A DNA stretch of 48,936 bases from Clostridiales bacterium (GTDB lineage: Bacteria; Bacillota; Clostridia; Oscillospirales; Oscillospiraceae), in the NCBI GenBank assembly GCA_012718935.1, contig JAAYBH010000122.1, positions 1-48,936 on the forward strand, given 5' to 3'. Positions 16,951 to 25,625 of this stretch are shown piece by piece. The translations under genes and the position numbers were made by a program. Within the stretch, counting starts at the first letter, position 1, and each line of letters starts with the position of its first letter. The notes below the pieces were generated by a model. It ran no database searches, had not been told where the DNA came from, and saw only the letters and a program-made list of their open reading frames with translations.

Positions 16951-18726
16951 ATGGCAGGGATTTTTCAAAAGGCCAAAGACTTTCTAACATATCAGGAACC
17001 GAAAAACGAAGAGCACGGCTTCGAGCTTTCGGATGGCGAAAACGAGGGGCAGATGAATCCTTCCGATTCGGGCGCGCCGGGGGGAAAGAACAACAGCGCG
17101 CAACAGGATAATAAAAACAAACAAAGATCCGGCGGCAGGGATGCCCGGCAGAAAAAAAGCCGTTTTTCGAGGCAAGAAAAGGATGACAGTACAGACGAAG
17201 GCAGCAATGAGCAATGCCGGCCGCCGAAGGACCCCGAGTTTATTTCGGACAAGCTTTGCGATAACATTGAGACGATCAGACAAAAATTCCATATGCCGCG
17301 CAATCAGGATATTTTTATAACGGAATTTAAAATAGGCTGGAAGCTTCCGGCCTGCATCTGCTATATCGAGGGTATGGTCGACAGGAACACCATCAACTTG
17401 TCGCTCTATCCTCCCCTGATGAGCAGGGAAATCCTCAATGAGATCGGGAGAAGGTGCCCGATTGACGTCCTGATTGACAGTGTGCTCACCATTCATAAGG
17501 TAAGAAAATCACGGCAGTTCACGGATCTGGTACTGCAGATGCTGAGCGGCGCTTCTCTTTTATTCATCGACGGCTGTAGCGAGTGTGCGGTTATCGACAC
17601 CGTCGGCTATAAGACCCGAAATATCGAACAGCCCGTGACGGAGAAGGTGGTCAAGGGTTCGCAGGAGGGTTTTACAGAGAATTATCGGACGAATATCACG
17701 ATGCTGCGCAGGATCATTAAAAACGAAAATTTCATCGTGGAAACGATGACGGTGGGGAAAGCGGACAACAATACCATCGCCATAACGTACCACGATGAAA
17801 TTGCAGATCCCCGGATCGTTCAGGAAGTCAAGAAAAGAATCAATAGGATTAATGCGGACTTTGTTCCGGGAGTTGGAATTCTGGAGCAGTATATTGAGGA
17901 CAATTCCTTCATGCTTTTCCCCCAGACCATCGCCACCGAACGGCCCGACCGGGCGGCGTCCTTCATTATGGAGGGTCAGGTCGTCATTTTCGGGGAAGGG
18001 ACGCCCTTTGGCCTTTCCGTGCCCGTCACATTTTTCCGGCTGCTGCATTCGTCGGAGGACACTAACGCGCGTTGGATATTTGGCACCTTTTTAAGGCTCG
18101 TCCGGATATTCGGCCTGTTTTGCGCCACGTTTCTGCCGGGTCTTTATACGGCAATCGTGATGTTTCATCCGGAGGTTATTCCAACGGAGCTGCTCATCTC
18201 AATCACGCAGGCAAAGGAGCCCGTCCCGTTCCCGGCGATTGTGGAGGTGCTGATACTGGAAGGCTCCTTTGAGCTGATCCGCGAGGGCGGCATCCGTGTC
18301 CCGACGGCCATCGGCCAGACGCTGGGCATCGTCGGTGCGATCATATTGGGGCAGGCTGCCGTCACAGCCGGACTCGTCTCCCCTGTTGTCGTCATTATTG
18401 TGTCCATCACGGCGCTGGGCAGCTTTACGATCCCGAACTACGAGCTCGGCCTCGCCATCCGGATCGAACGCTTTTTGTTTATTGCCGTCGGGGCGATTTT
18501 GGGAATATACGGCGTATCCCTTTTGATTTTCGTCCTGGCCATATTGGCTTGTAGCATGAAATCCTTCGGCGTGCCGTTCTTTTCTCCCGTCGCGCCGAAA
18601 ACAGCAGCCAGCGCGGATATCATCGTCAGAAAACCGATCTGGGCGCAAAAGAAACGGCCCGACGCCGCACAGAGTACCAACAGGCAGCGGCAGGGCGATA
18701 ACGTAAAAAACTGGTCACAGGAGTGA
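16951..18726 (+). CDS. Spore germination protein, GerA/GerXA family
   Basis: Long polar N-terminus, then GSQEGFTENYRTNITMLRRIIKN, FPQTIATERPDRAASFIMEGQVVIFGEGTPFGLSVPVTFF, FLPGLYTAIVMFHPEVIPTELLISI. Confidence 0.96.
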   Translation: MAGIFQKAKDFLTYQEPKNEEHGFELSDGENEGQMNPSDSGAPGGKNNSAQQDNKNKQRSGGRDARQKKSRFSRQEKDDSTDEGSNEQCRPPKDPEFISDKLCDNIETIRQKFHMPRNQDIFITEFKIGWKLPACICYIEGMVDRNTINLSLYPPLMSREILNEIGRRCPIDVLIDSVLTIHKVRKSRQFTDLVLQMLSGASLLFIDGCSECAVIDTVGYKTRNIEQPVTEKVVKGSQEGFTENYRTNITMLRRIIKNENFIVETMTVGKADNNTIAITYHDEIADPRIVQEVKKRINRINADFVPGVGILEQYIEDNSFMLFPQTIATERPDRAASFIMEGQVVIFGEGTPFGLSVPVTFFRLLHSSEDTNARWIFGTFLRLVRIFGLFCATFLPGLYTAIVMFHPEVIPTELLISITQAKEPVPFPAIVEVLILEGSFELIREGGIRVPTAIGQTLGIVGAIILGQAAVTAGLVSPVVVIIVSITALGSFTIPNYELGLAIRIERFLFIAVGAILGIYGVSLLIFVLAILACSMKSFGVPFFSPVAPKTAASADIIVRKPIWAQKKRPDAAQSTNRQRQGDNVKNWSQE

Positions 18727-18741
18727 AAGCAGGTAGCTTTT

Positions 18742-19842
18742 ATGTTGAAAGAGGGGAAATTCGGCGTCACAGAGGCGGTTTGTCTTGTCACGATTACCTG
18801 TTCCGTCAAGATTTTTTTTTCGAGCCCGGCTTTGCTTATCAGTCAGGTGGGGACGGCGGCATGGTATGTCACACTGATCTCCGCCGTGACCGCCCTGGTC
18901 GGCTTTTCGTTTTTATATCTGCTTTTAAAGCGTTTTCCCGGTAAAGCCCTTCCGGAAATTTTCGATCTATCAATGGGCCGCGCTGCCGGTTTGTTTTTGT
19001 CGTTTCTTTTCGCAGCCATGCTTATGATCAATACCGGCATATTTATGAGAGAGTACTCGGATGTGCTGCGTTCCTATACGTACCAGGAGACCTCCACGAG
19101 CTATATCATCGGCGCTCTGGCGCTCGCAGCCGGCGCCGCCGCCTGGCTGGGCCTGGAGAGCATCGCCCGGCTCAGCAAGCTGGCGGCGTACTTTTTACTG
19201 GCCGGCTACCTTGCGCTGCTCGTCTTCGCCTCCAGCGATTATCACTATGACAACATTTTTCCCCTGTTGGGCTATGGGCTTGAAAAAAGCGCCGTCACCG
19301 GAGCGCGGCGCTGTTCCGTGTACGCCGAGGTCGTCATTCTCGGCATTGTCGCCTCCTCACTTCAGGGAGTTAGGAATATCAAACGCGCCGGCGTGATTTC
19401 CGTTGCTTTGTCGGGGCTGCTCGTCGCCATGGGGCTTCTGAGTGGGATAATGATGTTCTCATATACGACGGGGCAGGAAAACTCCGCGCTGCTGTTCGCT
19501 TTGGCGCGGGTTATCAAATACAGTGATTTTTTCAGCAGGCTCGACCCGCTCTTTATCATTTTATGGAGCACCGCGACGACCATCACTGTTTCCGTCCTCT
19601 TTTACGCCGCCGTCAGCATGCTCTGCAAGACGTTGAGACTGCCCGACAAAAGGCCCGTCATCATCCCGATGACGATTATCCTTTATGTGCTGGCCCTATT
19701 GCCGAGAGATTTTTCAACCATCGTCTACGGCTATGTTGAAGGTGTGCGAAATTATAACTGGATTGTTTATTTCGGGCTGCCGCTGCTGGCGCTCATTATT
19801 TCGGTGATTCGTAATAAAAAGGATGTGGCGCCCGGTGCGTAA
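18742..19842 (+). CDS. Spore germination permease, GerAB/GerXB family
   Basis: About 10 predicted TM helices; GKFGVTEAVCLVTITCSVKIFFSSPALLISQVGTAAW; sits between gerXA and gerXC. Confidence 0.93.
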   Translation: MLKEGKFGVTEAVCLVTITCSVKIFFSSPALLISQVGTAAWYVTLISAVTALVGFSFLYLLLKRFPGKALPEIFDLSMGRAAGLFLSFLFAAMLMINTGIFMREYSDVLRSYTYQETSTSYIIGALALAAGAAAWLGLESIARLSKLAAYFLLAGYLALLVFASSDYHYDNIFPLLGYGLEKSAVTGARRCSVYAEVVILGIVASSLQGVRNIKRAGVISVALSGLLVAMGLLSGIMMFSYTTGQENSALLFALARVIKYSDFFSRLDPLFIILWSTATTITVSVLFYAAVSMLCKTLRLPDKRPVIIPMTIILYVLALLPRDFSTIVYGYVEGVRNYNWIVYFGLPLLALIISVIRNKKDVAPGA

Positions 19843-21100
19843 GGCGGTTTTAACTGGAATCGCAGTCGTTTTTCTGATACCGCTGCTCAGCTCGTGTGAT
19901 ACGGGGGCCCGGGAGCTGGACGCGCGGTCTTATGTCTATACCATCGGCGTGGACAAGGGCGTGTCGGACTTACTCCGGTTTACGTTTCAGTTCCCGGCGC
20001 TGTCCGGCCAGTTGGGCAAAGAAGGCGGCGGCGGGAGCCCCAAGGCCAAGACAGGAAGCGACCTGTCTGTCATCACCATCGACTGCGCGACAATTTATGG
20101 CGGCATTGAGCTGATTTATTCGTCCTATTCCAGAAGGCTGGACTTAACACACGCAAAATTCCTGATCATATCGGAGGAGCTTGCAAGGGAAAGCGTCGAG
20201 CCGTTTATCAACGGCATGACCCGCAGCTCGGAGATCCGGCGGTCGATGTATGTTATTGTCGCAAAAGGAACGGCGATGGATTTTATCAATGAATTCAAGC
20301 CCTTCGCCGGCGCCTCGGTCGCTAAATCCCAGGAGATGTTTATGGAAAACTCCGAGCAGTCGGCGCTGTATGAAAGCGTGTTTTACAACAGCTTTGCCAA
20401 CAGGCTCAAGTGCACCAAATGCCAGGCGACGGCAACGCTTGCCGCGCTGAATGATTTTTCCAATTTTAAGGAGAGCGGAAGACGGACGGAGGAGTTCATA
20501 TCCGAAGGGGACTATTATCCGGGGGAGATGCCGCGAAGGAGTGAGAACAAGTTTGAGTTTCTCGGGATGGCGATATTCAGCGGCGGAAAGATGGTGGGGG
20601 AACTGAGCGGCAATGAAACCCGGTCGATGCTGCTGCTCCGCGGGACGTATAAAGAGTCGCAGATGGTCGTACCCGATCCGGAAGACTCCAGCCTTCGGGT
20701 CGGCGCGCTTGTGTTTCAAAAGCATAAGCCGAAAATCAAAATCACCTTTGAGGAGGGCAGGCCGAAAATCCACGCGGCGGTATTTCTGGAGGGCTCCCTG
20801 CAAAACGTTCAAAACACGGGAATTGATGACGAAGCCAGACGTACACAGCTCGAGGAGGCTTTTGAGGAGTTTATTAAGGAGAAGCTCGATCAGACCGTTA
20901 AAAAGTGCCGGGAGCTGAACTGCGAAGTTTTTGATTTCGGCTACAAGGCGGCCAGGCAGTTCTGGACGATTCAGGACTGGGAAAAATTCGACTGGCTGTC
21001 CAGCTTTAAAAACGCCGAGGTGACGACGGAAGTGCAGTTGATCATGCGGCGCACAGGCACCATCATTTTTACGGAAGCAGACAAGAAAGCGCAGGAATGA
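19823..21100 (+). CDS. Ger(x)C family germination lipoprotein
   Basis: Lipobox LLSSC; ELDARSYVYTIGVDKG, LTHAKFLIISEELARE. Overlaps the gerXB end by 20 nt. Confidence 0.94.
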   Translation: MWRPVRKAVLTGIAVVFLIPLLSSCDTGARELDARSYVYTIGVDKGVSDLLRFTFQFPALSGQLGKEGGGGSPKAKTGSDLSVITIDCATIYGGIELIYSSYSRRLDLTHAKFLIISEELARESVEPFINGMTRSSEIRRSMYVIVAKGTAMDFINEFKPFAGASVAKSQEMFMENSEQSALYESVFYNSFANRLKCTKCQATATLAALNDFSNFKESGRRTEEFISEGDYYPGEMPRRSENKFEFLGMAIFSGGKMVGELSGNETRSMLLLRGTYKESQMVVPDPEDSSLRVGALVFQKHKPKIKITFEEGRPKIHAAVFLEGSLQNVQNTGIDDEARRTQLEEAFEEFIKEKLDQTVKKCRELNCEVFDFGYKAARQFWTIQDWEKFDWLSSFKNAEVTTEVQLIMRRTGTIIFTEADKKAQE

Positions 21101-21104
21101 AGCC

Positions 21105-21266
21105 GTGAAATACTTCGTGATTGTTTTTTTGCTCCTCGTTTCTATTTATCCGCTGAGCTACGTTAGATATGTCTGGTCAAAAAAAAATTATATCGGCGCC
21201 TTGGGGATGGTGTTTATCACCATACTGTCTTTTATATTCCCCGTGTATTTGCTGTTTACAAGGTAG
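21105..21266 (+). CDS. 53-aa two-TM small protein, candidate germinant-receptor D subunit
   Basis: GTG start with AGGA about 9 nt upstream, 4 nt after the gerXC stop. MKYFVIVFLLLVSIYPLSYVRYVWSKKNYIGALGMVFITILSFIFPVYLLFTR*. Below the apparent ORF-track length cutoff. Confidence 0.7.
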   Translation: MKYFVIVFLLLVSIYPLSYVRYVWSKKNYIGALGMVFITILSFIFPVYLLFTR

Positions 21267-21391
21267 TTGTGTTTCAACGTACCAATATGGGCAGGGGCTG
21301 TCAGGGTGTTTTCCTTTGGATCATCGGAAGGCAGGAACGCGCAACCTGAAGAGCCGCCAAATCACATCGCCACGGCAGCCGGGAGGGCAGC

Positions 21392-22315
21392 TTGTTGTCT
21401 GGAAGTTTTGAGGGCTGGTATTTCAAACAGCAGTCAAATGGCGGGGTGATTGCATTCATTCCCGCTGTTCATACGGGCCGGGACGGAGAAAAGTCCGGCT
21501 CACTGCAGATCGTGACGCGGGACAAGGCCTGGTGCGTGGTCCTGCCTGACGCGCCTGTGTATACGCTGAAGCCGGCGCTGTCCGTCAGTACCGGCGGCTG
21601 TACGTTTTCATCGGAAGGAATCAAGCTGGATATCCGGCAGCCGGATATTTCCGTCACAGGTCAGCTGTGCTTTGGCCTCCCGACACTGCCGAAGGGCGAT
21701 ATTATGGGGCTGTTTAAGTATGTGCCGTTCATGGAATGCCGGCATTCTGTATTCAGCATGACGCACACGCTCAGCGGCAGCCTGACAGTGAATGACAGTT
21801 GCATGGATTTTGCGGATGGCATGGGCTATATCGAGGGTGACCGGGGGCGCTCATTTCCGAAGCGCTATATCTGGACGCAATGCAGTTGGGAAGACGAAAG
21901 CCGGACCGATATGCTTCAGCACGGCACTGGCGGGATGAAATCCGGCCTGTGTTCTGTGATGCTGTCTGTTGCCGATGTCCGGCCGCTCGGTATACCATTT
22001 ATCGGCATCATCGGGTTTGTTTATTATTGCGGCACGGAACATAGAATAGCCACTTACTGCGGCGCAAAAATCGACAAATTGAGCAGCGGGCGCGTCACTG
22101 TCCGGCAGGGCGATATGAAGCTCACCGCGCAGCTCCTGGACTGGAACGCGAAACCGGCCTTTAAGGCTCAAAAGCTGCAGGCGCCCGTCTCCGGCAGAAT
22201 GGAGCGGCTCATTAAGGAAAATCTTGCCTGCCGCGCGCGGTATACCTTTACCGTGAAGGAGTGTGTATTGTTTGATTTTATCACCGATAAAGCCAGCTTC
22301 GAATATGAATTCTGA
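21392..22315 (+). CDS. Tocopherol cyclase-like family protein
   Basis: SFEGWYFKQQS, GIKLDIRQPDISVTGQL, IMGLFKYVPFMECRHSVFSMTHTLSGSL, MDFADGMGYIEGDRGRSFPKRYIWTQC. TTG start; true N-terminus uncertain. Confidence 0.78.
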   Translation: MLSGSFEGWYFKQQSNGGVIAFIPAVHTGRDGEKSGSLQIVTRDKAWCVVLPDAPVYTLKPALSVSTGGCTFSSEGIKLDIRQPDISVTGQLCFGLPTLPKGDIMGLFKYVPFMECRHSVFSMTHTLSGSLTVNDSCMDFADGMGYIEGDRGRSFPKRYIWTQCSWEDESRTDMLQHGTGGMKSGLCSVMLSVADVRPLGIPFIGIIGFVYYCGTEHRIATYCGAKIDKLSSGRVTVRQGDMKLTAQLLDWNAKPAFKAQKLQAPVSGRMERLIKENLACRARYTFTVKECVLFDFITDKASFEYEF

Positions 22316-22390
22316 AGCACAAGGATGAGCTGCCGGACGGCGTTAAAAATCATCGTTTGTCGAAATTATCTTCATGACCTGCAGCTTAAA

Positions 22391-22413
22391 AGGGCAGACC
22401 AATGGTCTACCCT
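22391..22413. repeat. Short palindromic intergenic element
   Basis: AGGG-c-AGACC-AAT-GGTCT-a-CCCT followed by ACG. Confidence 0.5.
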
Positions 22414-22434
22414 ACGATATGATGAACGGTTCCC

Positions 22435-23310
22435 TCATATTGTCCGCGGGACGGCGATCTCCTGTCTTTTTACGTACAGGGTTCCGCCGTCTTTTGTGCG
22501 GACGTTCCACTTGACAAGGGTCAGAGTATTATTCTGGAGCTCCAGGCAGGTGATACAGCTGGGGTGGACGGCGCTTCCGACGTTGAAGTAGGGTATCTTC
22601 CGGTCCAGCGGGCATGTCGGCCGGTGCGTATGGCCGGCAATGATGATTTTTTGATGATCGACAGCCCACTGGGACAGATCATGCTCCACCTTTTTCTTCT
22701 TTATGTTGTTTTTCGCCGCGCTGGTGATGTCCTTAAAGCCGATATGCTCCATCCGCCGCCAGAAGTGATAGACGAAAAACCGTCCGGCCTTCCAGAGCTG
22801 ATCGTCCTTGATGTCGCCCTGATGGCCGTGGACGAGGAAAACCTCGCGGCCTGTCTCGGTGCTTTGAAGGATAATTCCCTCGTGGACGAGAATACCCTCA
22901 AAAAGCGGCTCGTAAGCGTCCCTGTGATTGTCGTAGAATCGGGCCATATGCAGACGGGCATATTTCGGATCCCTTTTTTCGATATCATGATTTCCGAAAA
23001 TCATAAAAAGCCGCCGGTGCTTGTAAAAGTAGTGGAGCAGTCTGTAGATGTCGATATAGATTCTGCTGATATCCTCAAGATCATGGAATTTCCAAAGCTC
23101 CTCGCTGTCCCCGAGGTCGAAATACGTGAAGCCGCTGTCATAATAATACTTCAAGGCGGCATAGTACAGATGCTGGTTGTGCAGGAAATTGTCAACCCAG
23201 CTGCCGTCGCCCCTGTGACAGTCGCTCATCAGGACAAATTTTGATGAAGAATCAAACGGGATTCTCATCGCGTTGCTGTAAACTTTGCTTAACCGGCTGT
23301 AAGTGGACAT
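22435..23310 (-). CDS. Calcineurin-like metallophosphoesterase
   Basis: FVLMSDCHRGDGSW, FDLGDSEEL, IFGNHDIEKRD, FLVHGHQGD, IIAGHTHRPTCP. Likely start MSTYSRLSKV at 23310. Confidence 0.92.
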   Translation of the reverse strand: MSTYSRLSKVYSNAMRIPFDSSSKFVLMSDCHRGDGSWVDNFLHNQHLYYAALKYYYDSGFTYFDLGDSEELWKFHDLEDISRIYIDIYRLLHYFYKHRRLFMIFGNHDIEKRDPKYARLHMARFYDNHRDAYEPLFEGILVHEGIILQSTETGREVFLVHGHQGDIKDDQLWKAGRFFVYHFWRRMEHIGFKDITSAAKNNIKKKKVEHDLSQWAVDHQKIIIAGHTHRPTCPLDRKIPYFNVGSAVHPSCITCLELQNNTLTLVKWNVRTKDGGTLYVKRQEIAVPRTI

Positions 23311-23485
23311 GATATCACCCATTAGCTGCCTCAGCATGAGCTGCCTCGGCTGAAGATCGCTTGCGCACTTCTTAGAATGTGCGATTTTTATTATAGTATC
23401 GGCGATCCGACTGATAAAAAGATGTTGTTGCCGGATATTTCGCGGTATAGTAAAATGTTTCTATCTTTGTTAGGAGGAGGCACTC

Positions 23486-24844
23486 ATGTTCAAGCTGAAA
23501 GAAAACGGCACCAAGGTTTCAACGGAGATCATCGCCGGTATCACGACGTTTTTCACAATGGCCTATATCATTGCCGTCAACCCCACCATTCTCGCGAAAG
23601 CCGGGATGGAATGGGGCGCTGTCTTCCTCGCGACGATCATTGCCGCCGCCATCGGCACCCTCGTCATGGGGCTGTATGCCAATGTCCCCTACGCCCAGGC
23701 GCCCGGCATGGGTTTAAACGCCTTCTTTGTCTACACTGTCTGCTTCGGCCTCGGCTTCACCTGGCAGCAGGCGCTCTCCATGGTCTTTATCTGTGGTATC
23801 GTCAACATCATCATCACCGTCACAAAAATCCGCAAATCCATCATCAAAGCGATCCCTAAAAGTCTGCAGCACGCCATCAGCGGCGGCATCGGCGTTTTTA
23901 TCGCCTATATCGGACTTGTCGATTCCAAGGTCATCTATTTCATCGACGGCGTCTCAGACATGGCGGTGCTCAATCAGCCCGGCCTGTGGCTTTTCCTCAT
24001 CGGCCTTGTTTTGATGATTATCCTGCTCCTCTTGAAGGTGAAAGGCGCGATCCTCATCAGCATTGTCGCCACGACACTGATCGGCATCCCCATGGGGGTG
24101 ACGGCAACGGGGGACTCCGTCAGCTTCACCGAGGCGGTTAAGGCCCTGCCCACGACGTTCGGCGTCATCTTTACAGAGGACGGCCTTGCCTCGCTGCTTG
24201 CCGACGGCGCGAAAATACCGCTGGTGCTCGTCACCGTCTTCGCCTTCAGCCTGACCGACACCTTTGACACCATCGGCACCTTCATCGGCACAGGCCGCCG
24301 CAGCGGTATCTATACCGAGGCGGATGAAAAAGCCCTGGAGACCTCGACCGGGTTCAAGACCAAAATGGAAAAAGCCCTTTTCGCCGACTCCGTCGCCACC
24401 TCCATCGGTGCGATTGTCGGTACGTCCAACACCACAACCTATATTGAAAGCGCCGCCGGTATCAGCGAAGGCGGCCGAACCGGCTTGACAAGCGTCGTGA
24501 CGGCAGTACTCTTTATCATCAGCGCCTTCTTCGCCACATATATCAGCGCCATCCCCCTTGTAGCCACAGCCCCGGCGCTCGTGGTCGTGGGTATCATGAT
24601 GATGTCCTCGTTCATCGACATCAAGTGGGCGGCGCTGGAGGAGGCGGTTCCTGCGTTCTTTGCCAGCGTTTTCATGGCGTTTTCCTACAGCATTTCCGAT
24701 GGCATCGCCGTGGCGTTTATTTTCTACTGCATTGTGAAGCTTTGTAAAAGGCAAATCAAGGAGACGCACCCCATCCTGTGGATTGCCGCAATACTGTTTG
24801 TGTTAAACTTCGTGCTTCAGGCAGTGACGACGAAATCGATTTAA
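23486..24844 (+). CDS. NCS2 family purine permease (adenine/guanine/hypoxanthine, AzgA/PbuG-like)
   Basis: EIIAGITTFFTMAYIIAVNPTILAKAGM, NVPYAQAPGMGLNAFFVYT, DTFDTIGTFIGTG, TSNTTTYIESAAGISEGGRTGLTSV. Confidence 0.95.
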   Translation: MFKLKENGTKVSTEIIAGITTFFTMAYIIAVNPTILAKAGMEWGAVFLATIIAAAIGTLVMGLYANVPYAQAPGMGLNAFFVYTVCFGLGFTWQQALSMVFICGIVNIIITVTKIRKSIIKAIPKSLQHAISGGIGVFIAYIGLVDSKVIYFIDGVSDMAVLNQPGLWLFLIGLVLMIILLLLKVKGAILISIVATTLIGIPMGVTATGDSVSFTEAVKALPTTFGVIFTEDGLASLLADGAKIPLVLVTVFAFSLTDTFDTIGTFIGTGRRSGIYTEADEKALETSTGFKTKMEKALFADSVATSIGAIVGTSNTTTYIESAAGISEGGRTGLTSVVTAVLFIISAFFATYISAIPLVATAPALVVVGIMMMSSFIDIKWAALEEAVPAFFASVFMAFSYSISDGIAVAFIFYCIVKLCKRQIKETHPILWIAAILFVLNFVLQAVTTKSI

Positions 24845-24888
24845 CCGAAACAGGGTTCGACATTTTTCACAGAATTAATCGAAGCCAC

Positions 24889-24916
24889 TTGAATATTTGA
24901 TTTTTTAGGATATTAT
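24889..24916 (+). promoter_or_regulatory. Putative promoter of pyrR-uraA
   Basis: TTGAAT (24889-24894), 16-nt spacer, TATTAT (24911-24916), immediately upstream of the PyrR-binding element. Confidence 0.5.
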
Positions 24917-24920
24917 ATTA

Positions 24921-24960
24921 ACAGAATCTTTAAATACGGTACTGTGATGCCGGCAAGGTT
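24921..24960 (+). promoter_or_regulatory. PyrR-binding RNA element in the pyrR leader
   Basis: ACAGAATCTTTAAATACGGTACTGTGATGCCGGCAAGGTT fits the layout CUUUAA...C-N-G-U-N-C-N-G-N-G-A-N-G-C-N-G..AAGG known from Bacillus pyr leaders, with paired changes (A-U to G-C, C-G to A-U) preserving the stem. Confidence 0.75.
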
Positions 24961-24995
24961 TGTTATCATTCGATATGGGTTTCGATTGTAGCTTT

Positions 24996-25035
24996 AGCCT
25001 TGTCCGCATGCGGACAAGGCTTTTCTCTATTTTTG
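24996..25035 (+). terminator. Attenuator terminator in the pyrR leader
   Basis: Perfect palindrome GCCTTGTCCGCATGCGGACAAGGC (24997-25020) followed by TTTTCTCTATTTTT. Its CCTTG can pair with the upstream CAAGG at 24954-24958. Confidence 0.85.
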
Positions 25036-25059
25036 CACGTGAAAAAGGGGGGTGAGCTC

Positions 25060-25602
25060 GTGAAGTTTAAAGCGCAGATCATGAACGAGGACGATGTGAG
25101 CCGGGTGCTTGTCCGGATGTCCCACCAGATCATCGAAAAAAACCGCGGGACCGAAAACCTCTGTCTCATCGGCATAAAGACGCGCGGGATCCCCCTGGCA
25201 CACCGGATTGCCAGAAACATCAGAGAGATCGGCGATGCCGATATCGACGTCGGCGAGCTGGACATCACCCTTTACCGGGACGACCTGACGAAGCTCTCCG
25301 CGGAACCCGTCGTCACCGACCCCGCCACAAACATTCCGTTCTCCGTGGAAGGCAAAACCGTTATTTTGGTGGACGACGTCATATTCACCGGAAGAACGGC
25401 GCGGGCGGCTCTGGAGGCCGTCATGAAACTGGGCCGTCCGGCAAGGATACAGCTGGCGGTGCTTGTGGACAGGGGACACAGCGAGCTGCCGATTAAAGCG
25501 ACTTATGTCGGTAAGAACATCCCCACCTCGCTGAATGAAATCGTTGCGGTGCACCTTATTGAGCAGGATGGAAAGACCAATGTTGTGATCAATGTAAATT
25601 AA
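25060..25602 (+). CDS. pyrR: Bifunctional pyr operon transcriptional regulator / uracil phosphoribosyltransferase
   Basis: NLCLIGIKTRGIPLAHRIARNI, VGELDITLYRDDL, VILVDDVIFTGRTARAALEAV, LVDRGHSELPIKATYVGKNIPTS. GTG start with a strong SD. Confidence 0.97.
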   Translation: MKFKAQIMNEDDVSRVLVRMSHQIIEKNRGTENLCLIGIKTRGIPLAHRIARNIREIGDADIDVGELDITLYRDDLTKLSAEPVVTDPATNIPFSVEGKTVILVDDVIFTGRTARAALEAVMKLGRPARIQLAVLVDRGHSELPIKATYVGKNIPTSLNEIVAVHLIEQDGKTNVVINVN

Positions 25603-25625
25603 TCATATAAAGAGGAGCTGGAATC

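Noticed and set aside
23338-23485. Purine riboswitch upstream of the NCS2 purine permease
   Set aside because: Conserved purine-riboswitch core sequences were not seen, only a weak CGCAC/GTGCG hairpin.
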